Assembly: GCF_900112815.1 (NCBI RefSeq)
Contig: NZ_FOND01000005.1
Span: forward strand, 1 to 64,000
Length of the DNA: 64,000 bases
Direction of reading: 5' to 3'
Source: Blastococcus tunisiensis
Lineage (GTDB): Bacteria > Actinomycetota > Actinomycetes > Mycobacteriales > Geodermatophilaceae
The notes under the pieces were generated by a model. That model did not search any database, was not told where the DNA came from, and saw only the letters and a program-made list of their open reading frames with translations. The position numbers and the translations under genes are program-made. Below, piece after piece: positions 34,288-42,808 of this stretch (positions are counted from its first letter, which is position 1; each line of letters begins with the position of its first letter).

Positions 34288-34557
34288 TCAGCCGACCTCG
34301 AGCCGAGCCCACAGCTCCTCTGCGATCGTCTGATACCGACCGGCCGGACCGGCGGTGTCGTCGTCGAACCAGTGGACGAACTCCTCGTGCACGATCCGCC
34401 GGACGTCCTCGACCGTCTCGACGTCCCGCAGCCGCGGCACGATCGAGCCGGCTTCGGGTGAGTACTCGTCGCGGTTGCCGCCGACCGCGATGCCGATCGG
34501 GTCGTGCCGGTACAACAGGGCCTCGAGGTCGGCCACCAGCCGCAGGTGGTCGGCCAT
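34288..34557 (-). CDS. Small protein coupled to cystathionine gamma-synthase
   Basis: An 89-residue acidic protein, no family recognised (MADHLRLVADLEALLYRHDPIG at the start, then TVEDVRRIVHEEFVHWFDDDTAG). It looks like a compact helical protein. Its ATG at 34557 overlaps the stop of the metB gene by four bases (ATGA), so it is the last gene of the cbs-metB operon and is translationally coupled to it. A role in regulating sulfur amino acid synthesis is possible but not shown. Confidence 0.7.
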   Translation of the reverse strand: MADHLRLVADLEALLYRHDPIGIAVGGNRDEYSPEAGSIVPRLRDVETVEDVRRIVHEEFVHWFDDDTAGPAGRYQTIAEELWARLEVG

Positions 34558-35726
34558 CAGCCGCGAGCTCGGGGCGAGCCTCCGACCGTGGCCAGAGCCT
34601 GCTCGAGATCGGAGATCAGATCTTCTATGTCCTCGATGCCGACCGAGAGGCGCACCAGGTCGCTCGGCACCTCCAGCGGGGAGCCGGCGGCGCTGGCGTG
34701 GGTCATCCGGTGCGGGTGCTCGATGAGCGACTCCACGCCGCCGAGCGACTCTGCGAGGGTGAACAGCCGCGTGCGCTCGCAGACCGCCAGCGCCGCGTCC
34801 TCGCCGTCCCGGAGGCGGAAGGAGATCATCCCGCCGAAGCCGGACATCTGCCGCGCCGCGGTCTCGTGCCCGGGGTGGTCCGGCAGGCCCGGGTAGAGCA
34901 CGGCGGTGACGTCGGACCGGCCGGCGAGGAACTCCGCCACCCGCGCCGCGTTGGCGCAGTGCCGGTCCATCCGGACGCCGAGCGTCTTGAGGCTGCGCAG
35001 CACCAGCCACGAGTCGAACGGGCTCGCGACCGCCCCCATCGCGTTGTGGTTGTAGGCCAGCCGCTCGCCGAGACCGGCGTCCCGCGTGACCAGGGCGCCC
35101 CCGACGACGTCGGAGTGCCCGCCCAGGTACTTCGTCGTCGAGTGCACGACGACGTCCGCGCCCAGGGTGAGCGGCCGCTGCAGGTAGGGCGAGGCGAAGG
35201 TGTTGTCGACGACGAGCAGCGCACCGGCCTCGTGCGCGACGGCCGCGGTGCGCTCGATGTCGGTGATGTTGAGCAGCGGGTTGCTGGGCGTCTCGCACCA
35301 GACCACCCGCGTCGTCGGGCGGATGGCGGCGCGCAGCGCGTCGGCGTCGTCGAGGTCGACGGGGGTGTGCTCCAGGCCCCACTCCGACAGCACGCGCGAG
35401 ATCAGCCGGAACGTCCCGCCGTAGGCGTCCCCGCCCAGGACGACGTGGTCGCCGGACCGGCAGACGGTGCGCAGCAGGGTGTCCTCCGCGGCGAGCCCGG
35501 ACGCGAAGGCCAGCGCCGTGGTGCCCTCCTCCAGCGCGGCCAGCGCCTCGTGCAGCGCGTTCCTCGTCGGGTTGCCGCTGCGGCTGTACTCGTAGCCGCC
35601 GCGCAGCCCCCCGACGCCGTCCTGCTTGTAGGTGGTCGTGAGGTGCATCGGCGGGATCACCGCGCCGGTGGCCGGGTCGGGTTCCTGCCCGGCGTGGATC
35701 GCCCGCGTGCTGAAGCCCTGTTCCAT
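34557..35726 (-). CDS. metB: Cystathionine gamma-synthase/lyase
   Basis: A 389-residue PLP enzyme of the Cys/Met metabolism family. The PLP Lys is Lys199 in V-H-S-T-T-K-Y-L-G-G; YEYSRSGNPTR (46-56) and WCETPSNP (143-150) are family signatures. With an adjacent cystathionine beta-synthase it most likely acts as gamma-lyase/gamma-synthase interconverting homocysteine and cysteine via cystathionine. ATG at 35726 follows GGAG; the frame extends upstream but only through the intergenic repeat. It is downstream of cbs, separated by a 155-base repeat-filled gap. Confidence 0.92.
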   Translation of the reverse strand: MEQGFSTRAIHAGQEPDPATGAVIPPMHLTTTYKQDGVGGLRGGYEYSRSGNPTRNALHEALAALEEGTTALAFASGLAAEDTLLRTVCRSGDHVVLGGDAYGGTFRLISRVLSEWGLEHTPVDLDDADALRAAIRPTTRVVWCETPSNPLLNITDIERTAAVAHEAGALLVVDNTFASPYLQRPLTLGADVVVHSTTKYLGGHSDVVGGALVTRDAGLGERLAYNHNAMGAVASPFDSWLVLRSLKTLGVRMDRHCANAARVAEFLAGRSDVTAVLYPGLPDHPGHETAARQMSGFGGMISFRLRDGEDAALAVCERTRLFTLAESLGGVESLIEHPHRMTHASAAGSPLEVPSDLVRLSVGIEDIEDLISDLEQALATVGGSPRARG

Positions 35727-35734
35727 GGCTCGAC

Positions 35735-35881
35735 TCCGCCCTCGTTCCGCTCCTCGCTCGCTCTGTGACAGGTCGCCTCCGCGGTCGTTCCGCTCCTCGC
35801 TCGCTGGCGCTCGCTGCGATGCTCGCTCCCTGTCGGCTCCGTCGCTCGCTGCGATGCTCGCTCGGGCGTCGTGCTCGCGGC
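35735..35881 (-). repeat. GC-rich interspersed repeat (type 2) between cbs and metB
   Basis: Fills the gap after the cbs stop. Read on the minus strand it contains GAGCGAGCATCGCAGCGAG twice and GAGCGAGGAGCGGAACGACC with CGCGGAGGCG. The same blocks recur at 51000-51124 after the bL37 gene. Confidence 0.8.
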
Positions 35882-37276
35882 TCATGCCCCGACCGTATGC
35901 GGCAGACCGGCGAGGTGCCCCAGCACGTCCTGGCGGGTGACCACGCCGGCCGGCTTGCCGTCGACGTGGACGAGCAGCGCGTCGGCCGAGCCGAGCGCCG
36001 CGACCGCCTCGGTGACCGGCTCCCCGGAGCCGATGATCGGCAGGGGCGGGCTCATGTGCTTCTCCACCCGGTCGGCGAGGGTGGCCCGCCCGGCGAACAG
36101 GGCGTCGAGCAGGGTCTTCTCGTCCACCGACCCGATCACCTCACCGGCGGTCACCGGCGGCTCGGCCCGGACCACGGGCAGCTGGCTGACGCCGTACTCG
36201 CGGAGGATGTCGATCGCGTCGCGCACCGTCTCGTTGGGGTGGGTGTGCACCAGCGTCGGGGTCTCGCCGCCCTTGGTGTGCAGCAGCTCGCCGACGGTCT
36301 CGCCCACCCCGGACTCGACGAAGCCGTAGTCGGCCATCCAGGTGTCGCTGAAGATCTTGCCCAGGTAGCCGCGGCCGCCGTCGGGCAGCAGCACCACCAT
36401 GACGTCGTCCTTGGTGAGCGTCTCGGCGGCCCGCACCGCGGCGGCCACGGCCATGCCGCAGGAGCCGCCGACCAGCAGCCCCTCCTCGCGGGCCAGGCGG
36501 CGGGTCATGGCGAAGGAGTCGCCGTCGGAGACGGCGATGACCTCGTCGGCGATCTGCGGGTCGTAGGTGGACGGCCAGAAGTCCTCGCCCACGCCCTCGA
36601 CGAGGTAGGGACGCCCCGTGCCACCCGAGTAGACCGAGCCCTCCGGGTCGGCGCCGATGATCCGGACCGTCCCGCCGGAGGCCTCCTTGAGGTAGCGGCC
36701 GGTGCCGCTGATCGTGCCGCCGGTGCCCATCCCGGTGACGAAGTGGGTGATCCGGCCCTCGGTCTGCGCCCAGATCTCCGGGCCGGTGGTCTCGTAGTGG
36801 CTCTGCGGGTTGGCCGGGTTGGAGTACTGGTCGGGCTTCCAGCCGCCGGGCGTCTCCCGGGCCAGCCGGTCGGACACCGAGTAGTAGCTGCGCGGATCCG
36901 CCGGGTCGACGGCGGTGGGGCAGACGACGACGTCGGCGCCGTAGGCCTTCAGCACGTTGATCTTGTCCTGGCTGACCTTGTCCGGGCAGATGAAGATGCA
37001 CCGGTAGCCGCGCTGCTGGGCCACCAGGGCCAGGCCCACGCCCGTGTTGCCGCTGGTGGGTTCCACGATGGTCCCGCCGGGCTGCAGCGCGCCGCTGGCC
37101 TCCGCGGCGTCCACCATGCGCACGGCGATGCGGTCCTTCACCGACCCGCCCGGGTTGAAGTACTCGACCTTGGCCAGCACCAGCGGTGCGTCCGGCCCGA
37201 GGTGCCGGGTCACCGAGGTCAGCCGCACCAGCGGGGTGTTGCCGACCAGATCGATGACGTTCTCGGCGTACTGCAC
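35882..37276 (-). CDS. cbs: Cystathionine beta-synthase with CBS-domain pair
   Basis: A 464-residue PLP enzyme that condenses serine and homocysteine to cystathionine. The PLP Lys is Lys47 in N-P-G-G-S-V-K-D-R, the Asn-loop is EPTSGNTG, and the phosphate loop GTGGT. From about residue 340 two CBS modules follow ([27 protein letters not shown] and [21 protein letters not shown]), the regulatory part that may bind adenosyl ligands. GTG at 37276 has GAGGAGG at good spacing. First gene of the cbs-metB-small protein group. Confidence 0.93.
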   Translation of the reverse strand: MQYAENVIDLVGNTPLVRLTSVTRHLGPDAPLVLAKVEYFNPGGSVKDRIAVRMVDAAEASGALQPGGTIVEPTSGNTGVGLALVAQQRGYRCIFICPDKVSQDKINVLKAYGADVVVCPTAVDPADPRSYYSVSDRLARETPGGWKPDQYSNPANPQSHYETTGPEIWAQTEGRITHFVTGMGTGGTISGTGRYLKEASGGTVRIIGADPEGSVYSGGTGRPYLVEGVGEDFWPSTYDPQIADEVIAVSDGDSFAMTRRLAREEGLLVGGSCGMAVAAAVRAAETLTKDDVMVVLLPDGGRGYLGKIFSDTWMADYGFVESGVGETVGELLHTKGGETPTLVHTHPNETVRDAIDILREYGVSQLPVVRAEPPVTAGEVIGSVDEKTLLDALFAGRATLADRVEKHMSPPLPIIGSGEPVTEAVAALGSADALLVHVDGKPAGVVTRQDVLGHLAGLPHTVGA

Positions 37277-37389
37277 AGCGGCCTCCTCGCCAGGGCGCCG
37301 ACCACCGGCGCCCTGCGGCGACCATTCCACCAGAGCGCTCCGTGGCCGGGCGGTGGCCGCCGTCCCGCCCCAGGGGCGAGGATGCGGGC

Positions 37390-38427
37390 ATGACCTCTCC
37401 GGTGGGCACCCGCACGCTCGGCTCGACCGGGCCGGCCGTCTCCGCTCTCGGTCTCGGCTGCATGGGCATGAGCCAGATGTACGGCGCGGCCGACCGGCAG
37501 GAGTCGATCGCCACCATCCACCGCGCCCTGGACCTCGGCGTCACCTTCCTCGACACGTCCGACGTCTACGGGGAGGGGCACAACGAGGAACTGGTCGGCG
37601 AGGCGATCGCCGGCCGGCGGGACGAGGTGCAGCTGGCCACCAAGTTCTCCCTGCGGCACCGCCCCGGCGGCGGCATGACCATCGACGGCCGCCCGGAGAA
37701 CGTCCGCGCCTGCGCCGAGGCGAGCCTGCGCCGGCTGGGCGTCGACGTCGTCGACCTCTACTACCAGCACCGGGTCGACCCGACAGTCCCGATCGAGGAC
37801 ACCGTGGGGGCGATGGCCGAGCTCGTGCAGCAGGGGAAGGTGCGCCACCTCGGCCTGTCCGAGGCCAGCGCCACCTCGATCCGGCGGGCGGTCGCGGTGC
37901 ACCCGATCGCCGCCCTGCAGAGCGAGTGGTCGCTGTGGACCCGGGACCTGGAAGTGGCCGGGGGCGGTGGGGCGGGTGGAGACACCGTGCTGGGGGTGGC
38001 CCGCGAGCACGGCATCGGCATCGTGCCGTTCAGCCCGCTCGGCCGCGGCTTCCTCACCGGCGCCCTCACCAGCCCGGCCGACTTCGCCGAGGGCGACTGG
38101 CGGCGCACCCACCCGCGGTTCACCGGCGAGGCGTTCGCGGCCAACCTCCGGCTCGTGGACGCGGTCCGCGACCTGGCGGCGGAGAAGGGCGCGACGCCCG
38201 GCCAGCTCGCCCTGGCCTGGGTGCTCGCCCAGGGCCAGGACGTCGTCCCGATCCCCGGCACCAAGCGCCGGGCGTACCTGGAGGAGAACGTCGCCGCCCT
38301 GGACGTGGAGCTGACCGCCGACGACCTCGCCCGGCTCGACGCGCTCGCACCACCCGGCGTGGCGGTCGGCGGCCGGTACGCCGACAGCGGCTACGCCTAC
38401 GGCGACAGCCCGGAGAAGGGCGCATGA
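37390..38427 (+). CDS. Aldo-keto reductase
   Basis: A 345-residue NADP(H)-dependent aldo-keto reductase (YakC/AKR13-like). The catalytic tetrad is Asp55, Tyr60 ([10 protein letters not shown]), Lys85 (LATKFS) and His near 122 (YYQHRVD). The cofactor tail is [18 protein letters not shown] at 37390 ([14 protein letters not shown]). A gene-tip overlap (ATGA) couples it to the XdhC-like gene, then xylulokinase, suggesting a sugar or polyol pathway in which this enzyme makes or consumes the ketose. Confidence 0.92.
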   Translation: MTSPVGTRTLGSTGPAVSALGLGCMGMSQMYGAADRQESIATIHRALDLGVTFLDTSDVYGEGHNEELVGEAIAGRRDEVQLATKFSLRHRPGGGMTIDGRPENVRACAEASLRRLGVDVVDLYYQHRVDPTVPIEDTVGAMAELVQQGKVRHLGLSEASATSIRRAVAVHPIAALQSEWSLWTRDLEVAGGGGAGGDTVLGVAREHGIGIVPFSPLGRGFLTGALTSPADFAEGDWRRTHPRFTGEAFAANLRLVDAVRDLAAEKGATPGQLALAWVLAQGQDVVPIPGTKRRAYLEENVAALDVELTADDLARLDALAPPGVAVGGRYADSGYAYGDSPEKGA

Positions 38428-38903
38428 CCGCCGACCGCCTGCTGGTCGCGGTGTTCGCCTCGCCGGTGTCGGAGGTGCTGCTGCGGTGGGGCGCCGAACT
38501 GGGCTTCCGGACCGCGCTGGTCGAGCCGGACCCCGAGCGCGTTCCCGCGGGAACGCCCGACCTGCGCGTGCTCGCCTTCGCGGAGCTGGACGACGAGCTG
38601 GCCGCGGGCACGGCCGACGTCGTCGTCACCGACCACCACCGGGACGAGCTGGGCGAGCTGCTCCGCGACGCCCTGGCCCGGCCGGCCCGCTGGATCGGTG
38701 TCATGGGCAACCCGCGGCACGAGGGGCCGCACGTCGCCGCGCTCACGAGGCTCGGCGTGCCGCCGGAGGACATCGCACGGGTGCACCGGCCGATCGGGCT
38801 CGACATCGGCTCCCGGCAGCCCGCGGAGATCGCCCTCTCCACGCTGGCCGGGCTGCTCGCCGACCGCAACGGCCGGGCCGGCGGCGTCGCCCACGGGAGC
38901 TGA
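38424..38903 (+). CDS. XdhC-family Rossmann protein (C-terminal domain only)
   Basis: A 159-residue protein equal to the Rossmann half of XdhC/CoxI proteins, which help insert sulfurated molybdenum cofactor into xanthine dehydrogenase. The signature [18 protein letters not shown] is intact near residues 128-145, and [13 protein letters not shown] matches the preceding block. The N-terminal Cys-bearing XdhC domain is absent. No molybdenum hydroxylase is in the window, and it is coupled to the reductase gene (ATGA), so its job here is unclear. Confidence 0.85.
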   Translation: MTADRLLVAVFASPVSEVLLRWGAELGFRTALVEPDPERVPAGTPDLRVLAFAELDDELAAGTADVVVTDHHRDELGELLRDALARPARWIGVMGNPRHEGPHVAALTRLGVPPEDIARVHRPIGLDIGSRQPAEIALSTLAGLLADRNGRAGGVAHGS

Positions 38904-38913
38904 CGGTCTCGTC

Positions 38914-40293
38914 GTGGACGTCCTGCTCGGCGCCGACCTCGGCACCTCCGGCCTCAAACTGGTGGCCCTGGACCCGGCGGGCACGGTGGTGGCCGAGGCC
39001 GAGAGCGGCTACGCGTACGACAAGCCGTCGCCGGGGTGGGCGCAGATCGACGTCCTGGCCTGGCGGACGGCCCTGGACTCGGCGCTCACCGCGATCGCTC
39101 CGCGGCTCGGCGCCGCACGGGTGCGCGGCCTCGGGTTCTCCGGGCAGATGCACGGCGCCGTCCTCGTGGGGGACGACGGCGCTCCGCTGCGGCCCGCCCT
39201 GCTGTGGCCCGACCGGCGGGCCACTGCGGAACTGGACAACTGGCGGATGCTGGGGCCCTGGGAGCGGGCCGCGCTCGCCAACCCGCTGGCGCCGGGCATG
39301 ACCGGGCCGCTGCTCGCGTGGCTGGCCGTGCACGAGCCGGAGGTGCTCGGCCGCGCCGCAGCGGTGCTGCTGCCCAAGGATGCGCTGCGCGCGTCGCTGC
39401 TCCCGGGCGCGGCACCGGTCACCGACCGCAGCGACGCCTCGGCGACCCTGCTCTGGGACGTGGTCGCCGACGACTGGAGTGTCGCGGCGGTGCGGGCTGC
39501 CGGCATCGACGCGGGACTGCTGCCGGAGATCCGGCCCTCCGCCGAGGTGGTGGGCACCGCGCGGGTGCCGGTCGGGGAGGTGCCCGTGGTCGTCGGGGGA
39601 GCCGACACCCCGCTGGCGATGCTGACCGCGGGTGCGGTGGCCGGTGCGCAGGTCAACCTCGGCACCGGGGCCCAGTTGCTGCGCCCCCGGCGGGCACCGG
39701 TCCCGGACGCCGATCCGGTCGTGCACACCTATGCCGACACCGCGGACGGCTGGTACGCGATGGCGGCCCTGCAGAACGGCGGCTCCGCCTGGGAGTGGAC
39801 CTGCGACGTCCTCGGGCTGTCCTTGGCGGAGTTCGTCGCCGCGGCGGCGTCGGTGCCGGCCGGCGCCGGGGGAGTGGCGTTCCGGCCCTTCCTCACCGGC
39901 GAGCGCGGCGGGGTGACCGGTCCCGACGACCGCGGTGGGTGGACGGGGCTGCAGGCCGGCACCACCCGCGCCGACCTGGCGCGGGCGGCGGCCGAGGGGG
40001 TCGTGTTCGCGATCCGGGCCGCGTTCGACCTGCTCGACCTCACCGACCGGGCGCCCGTCCTGCTCACCGGAGGGGCGACGCGGTCGGGTGTCCTCACGCA
40101 GCTGCTGGCCGACGCCCTCGGACGGCCGGTCCGGCCGCTCGGCCTTCGCAGCGCCTCGGCCGTCGGCGCAGCGCTCCTGGCGGGACGGGGCGTCGGCCTG
40201 GACGTCGACCCGGAACGCGACGCCGGACCGCTCGTGGAGCCCTGCGGCGACACCGCCCTCGAGGCGGCGTTCGCCCGCTGGTCGGCCGCCTGA
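38914..40293 (+). CDS. xylB: Xylulokinase (FGGY family)
   Basis: A 459-residue FGGY sugar kinase. The N-terminal phosphate loop G-A-D-L-G-T-S-G-L-K and the xylulokinase motif S-G-Q-M-H-G are present, with LLTGGATRSGVLTQLLAD as the second ATP-side motif. It should phosphorylate D-xylulose to D-xylulose 5-phosphate. GTG at 38914, eleven bases after the XdhC-like stop. No xylose isomerase or transporter is nearby; the reductase could supply the ketose from an aldose or polyol. Confidence 0.9.
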   Translation: MDVLLGADLGTSGLKLVALDPAGTVVAEAESGYAYDKPSPGWAQIDVLAWRTALDSALTAIAPRLGAARVRGLGFSGQMHGAVLVGDDGAPLRPALLWPDRRATAELDNWRMLGPWERAALANPLAPGMTGPLLAWLAVHEPEVLGRAAAVLLPKDALRASLLPGAAPVTDRSDASATLLWDVVADDWSVAAVRAAGIDAGLLPEIRPSAEVVGTARVPVGEVPVVVGGADTPLAMLTAGAVAGAQVNLGTGAQLLRPRRAPVPDADPVVHTYADTADGWYAMAALQNGGSAWEWTCDVLGLSLAEFVAAAASVPAGAGGVAFRPFLTGERGGVTGPDDRGGWTGLQAGTTRADLARAAAEGVVFAIRAAFDLLDLTDRAPVLLTGGATRSGVLTQLLADALGRPVRPLGLRSASAVGAALLAGRGVGLDVDPERDAGPLVEPCGDTALEAAFARWSAA

Positions 40294-40330
40294 CGGGCCG
40301 GTTGCGTGCGCAGGCCGTCGGCGCCGCTGA

Positions 40331-41170
40331 TCAGCCGGGCGGGACCGGCGGCACGGACTGCAGCGGGTTGACCGACTCGGGCAGCCGCACGTGCGCGAGA
40401 GCCGCGTCGTGCAGCGCGCCGTTCGTGGCGATGGCGTGCCCACCGGCCGGGCCCGGGGCGCCGGTGAGGTCGGTGAACCGGCCCCCGGCCTCCCGCACGA
40501 TGATGTCCAGCGCCGCGAGGTCCCAGACCGACACCTCGGGTTCGCAGGCGATGTCGACGGCGCCCTCGGCCAGCAGGCAGTAGCTCCAGAAGTCGCCGTA
40601 GGCCCGCGTCCGCCAGACCGAGCGGGTCAGGTCGAGGAAGCCGTCGAGGATGCCCCGCTCCTCCCAGCCGGACAGGCTCGAGTAGGACAGGCTCGCGTCG
40701 CCGAGCTCGGTGACCTCGGAGACGGAGCAGCGCGTCGCGGTCTCCAGCCGGCGGCCGGTCCACGCGCCGACGTCCTTCGCCGCCCACCAGCGGCGGTTCA
40801 GCGCCGGAGCGGACACCAGGCCCACCACCGGCTCCTCGCCGTCGAACAGTGCGATGAGCGTGGCCCACACCGGCACGCCCCGGACGAAGTTCTTCGTCCC
40901 GTCGATGGGGTCGAGCACCCAGCGCCGGGGTCCGTGGCCGGTCGTGCCGAACTCCTCGCCCATCACCGCGTCCCGGGTGCGGGCGCGGCTGAGGGTGATC
41001 CGGAGCATCTCCTCGACCGCGCGGTCGGCGTCGGTCACCGGGGTCAGGTCCGGCTTGGTGTCGACGACCAGGTCCTGGGCCCTGAACCGGTCCAGGCTGA
41101 TCGAGTCGGCCTGGTCGGCCAGCACGTGTGCCAGCCGCATGTCCTCCGCAAAGCCCCGAACCGACGTCAT
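40331..41170 (-). CDS. hisN: Histidinol-phosphatase (inositol monophosphatase family)
   Basis: A 279-residue IMPase-fold phosphatase. Metal motifs are G-E-E-F-G (about 73-77), L-D-P-I-D-G-T-K-N (87-95) and [15 protein letters not shown] (about 218-232). The HisN type removes phosphate from histidinol phosphate in actinobacteria; inositol phosphatase is the alternative. ATG at 41170 is eight bases after the -10 TAGGTT on the minus strand, favouring it over the GTG two codons upstream. It is convergent with xylB. Confidence 0.88.
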   Translation of the reverse strand: MTSVRGFAEDMRLAHVLADQADSISLDRFRAQDLVVDTKPDLTPVTDADRAVEEMLRITLSRARTRDAVMGEEFGTTGHGPRRWVLDPIDGTKNFVRGVPVWATLIALFDGEEPVVGLVSAPALNRRWWAAKDVGAWTGRRLETATRCSVSEVTELGDASLSYSSLSGWEERGILDGFLDLTRSVWRTRAYGDFWSYCLLAEGAVDIACEPEVSVWDLAALDIIVREAGGRFTDLTGAPGPAGGHAIATNGALHDAALAHVRLPESVNPLQSVPPVPPG

Positions 41171-41192
41171 GGGCACCGAACCTAGCCGGGGA

Positions 41193-41375
41193 TCAGTCGA
41201 AGACCGCTGAACTGACCCCGCTCGGCCCCTCGTACTCCCGGTCCTCGATCTTCTGGAGGGCCTGGACCACCTCGTCGTTCCCGCCCTGCTGCTGGGCGTG
41301 CCGGACGATGTCGTCCTTGCTCGCCGGGTAGTCCATGCCGGAGAGGGCCTTCTGGATGTCGATCGGGCTCACCAT
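41193..41375 (-). CDS. DUF2795 protein
   Basis: A 60-residue protein of the DUF2795 family ([30 protein letters not shown], then [17 protein letters not shown]). The family is widespread in actinobacteria and of unknown role; it looks like a small helical, perhaps nucleic-acid-binding, module. ATG at 41375 is seven bases after TAGGCC on the minus strand, a likely leaderless start, and is divergent from the DUF2087 gene. Confidence 0.88.
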   Translation of the reverse strand: MVSPIDIQKALSGMDYPASKDDIVRHAQQQGGNDEVVQALQKIEDREYEGPSGVSSAVFD

Positions 41376-41427
41376 GCTGCTGGGCCTACCCAGGACCCGC
41401 GCAGCGATGCGTCGATACCGTCGGGGA

Positions 41428-41964
41428 GTGGACGCCGCGACGATCGCCGGGCTGCTCGCCGACCCGGCCCGGCTGAAGGTCGTGGCCGCCCTCGCGCTCG
41501 GTGCCGGGACGATCGAGGAGGTGGCCGCCGCGTCCGGGCTCCCGCTCAGGGACGTCGCCCTGGCCGCCCGCCGGCTGGCCCGTGGCGGCCTCGTCCACCG
41601 GGACGGGCACGCCCTCGCCCTGCGCACCGAGCGGTTCGGCGCCGCCGCGCGGGCGGCGGCGGAGTCCGCGCCGCCCCCGGAGCGCCTGTCGTCGGACCCG
41701 GCCGAGAACGCGGTGCTCAGCACCTTCGTCCGCGACAGCCGGCTGGTCTCGATCCCCGCCCAGCGCAGCAAGCGCCTGGTCGTGCTGGAGCACCTCGCGC
41801 GGGTGTTCGAGCCCGGGGTCCGCTATCCCGAGCGGGAGGTGAACGCGCTGCTCGCCGCCTGGCACCCCGACGTGGCCGCGCTGCGCCGCTACCTGGTGGA
41901 CGAGGGGCTGCTGACGCGGGAGGCGGGCGTCTACTGGCGCAGCGGCGGCTACGTGGACGTCTGA
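41428..41964 (+). CDS. Helix-turn-helix regulator with DUF2087 domain
   Basis: A 178-residue protein: an ArsR-like winged helix over residues 5-65 (LLADPARLKVVAALALGAGTIEEVAAASGL), then DUF2087 (about 105-178, RLVSIPAQRSKRLVVLEHLARVFEPG, YPEREVNALLAAWHPD). DUF2087 is a small alpha/beta domain often following such helices. Target unknown. GTG at 41428 is six bases after the -10 TACCGT (41416-41421), a leaderless arrangement. A long palindrome follows its stop. Confidence 0.88.
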   Translation: MDAATIAGLLADPARLKVVAALALGAGTIEEVAAASGLPLRDVALAARRLARGGLVHRDGHALALRTERFGAAARAAAESAPPPERLSSDPAENAVLSTFVRDSRLVSIPAQRSKRLVVLEHLARVFEPGVRYPEREVNALLAAWHPDVAALRRYLVDEGLLTREAGVYWRSGGYVDV

Positions 41965-41970
41965 GTCGGC

Positions 41971-41996
41971 TCGTCGACGTGTCGACACGTCGACGA
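41971..41996. promoter_or_regulatory. Perfect 26-bp palindrome after the DUF2087 gene
   Basis: Bases 41971-41983 are exactly complementary to 41984-41996, with three nested GTCGAC sites. As RNA it would give an 11-bp stem and a TCGA tetraloop six bases after the stop codon (terminator without U-tract); as DNA it is a strong operator candidate for the gene starting at 42039. Confidence 0.7.
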
Positions 41997-42038
41997 ATCG
42001 GTTCGACGACCGGGCGCGGAGGTCCGCACACTGCCGGG

Positions 42039-42737
42039 ATGGCCCTGACCCCGTCCGCCGACTCCTTCGCCGCCCTGGCCCGCTCGTCGCCCTGGCGCTG
42101 GTCGACGCTGCGGTTCACCGTGCGCTGGACCGGCCCGCACCCGCCCTCCCGAGGGCCGGTGCGCGCCTGGCTGCGCCGCCCGGACGTGCTCCGCGTCGAG
42201 TCCGCCGAGGGCGGCCTCCTGCAGGTCGTCCGCGAGCGGGGTGCGGTGTGGCCGCGACCCCGGCCCCGGCTGCGCCCCGACGGACTGGTGGAGGACAGGC
42301 GCGAGTCCTGGGACCACTCGCTCGACGACCCGATGTTCCAGAACTACCACTGGGTCGCGATGCTCGATCCGGCCGAGCTGGCCGACGGGCGCGACCAGGA
42401 CACCGGCGCGCTGGTCCCCGCGCTGGACGTCGACGACGTCGGCGAGGTCGGGCACGGCGGCCGCCCGGCGTGGGAGGCGGTCGTCCGGGCCCGGCCCGGC
42501 TACGAGCCGCGGTGCGGCTGCTGTTCGCTGCTGCGGACGCCGGAGGTGGATGCGGCGGAGTCGCTGCCGCAGGGGCTGCTCGATGCGTATCCCGAGGCCT
42601 ACCGCGTGCGGCTGGACCGGCAGACCGGCGTCTGCGTGCTCCTCGAGGCGATCGGGGCGCCGGTGCCGGTGGCCGGGCACGACCTGCGGATCGAGGCGGT
42701 CGACGAGCCGATGCCCGACGAGCTGTTCACCGGGTGA
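42039..42737 (+). CDS. Hypothetical protein (cysteine-bearing, unknown)
   Basis: A 232-residue protein I cannot assign to a family. Trp and Arg are frequent in the first 70 residues, the middle holds WDHSLDDPMFQNYHWVAMLDPAELADG, and a cluster R-C-G-C-C-S-L-L (about 163-170) may bind metal or be redox-active. ATG at 42039; only a weak -10-like element precedes it. The 26-bp palindrome 43 bases upstream is placed as an operator could be. Followed by a stop-proximal repeat terminator facing rsgA. Confidence 0.65.
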   Translation: MALTPSADSFAALARSSPWRWSTLRFTVRWTGPHPPSRGPVRAWLRRPDVLRVESAEGGLLQVVRERGAVWPRPRPRLRPDGLVEDRRESWDHSLDDPMFQNYHWVAMLDPAELADGRDQDTGALVPALDVDDVGEVGHGGRPAWEAVVRARPGYEPRCGCCSLLRTPEVDAAESLPQGLLDAYPEAYRVRLDRQTGVCVLLEAIGAPVPVAGHDLRIEAVDEPMPDELFTG

Positions 42738-42747
42738 CGTACTGGAG

Positions 42748-42808
42748 CGGCCCCCTTGCAGCGGCCCGGCGCGAGCTTGCGAGTGCCGGGGGGTAAGGGG
42801 GTCCTTCT
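42748..42808 (-). terminator. Stop-proximal repeat terminator between hypothetical gene and rsgA
   Basis: Family copy in minus orientation: its AAGGACCCCC arm touches the rsgA stop, core CGAGCTTGCGAG on the plus strand, and the far arm GGCCCCCTTGC ends near the convergent gene's stop. Confidence 0.7.
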
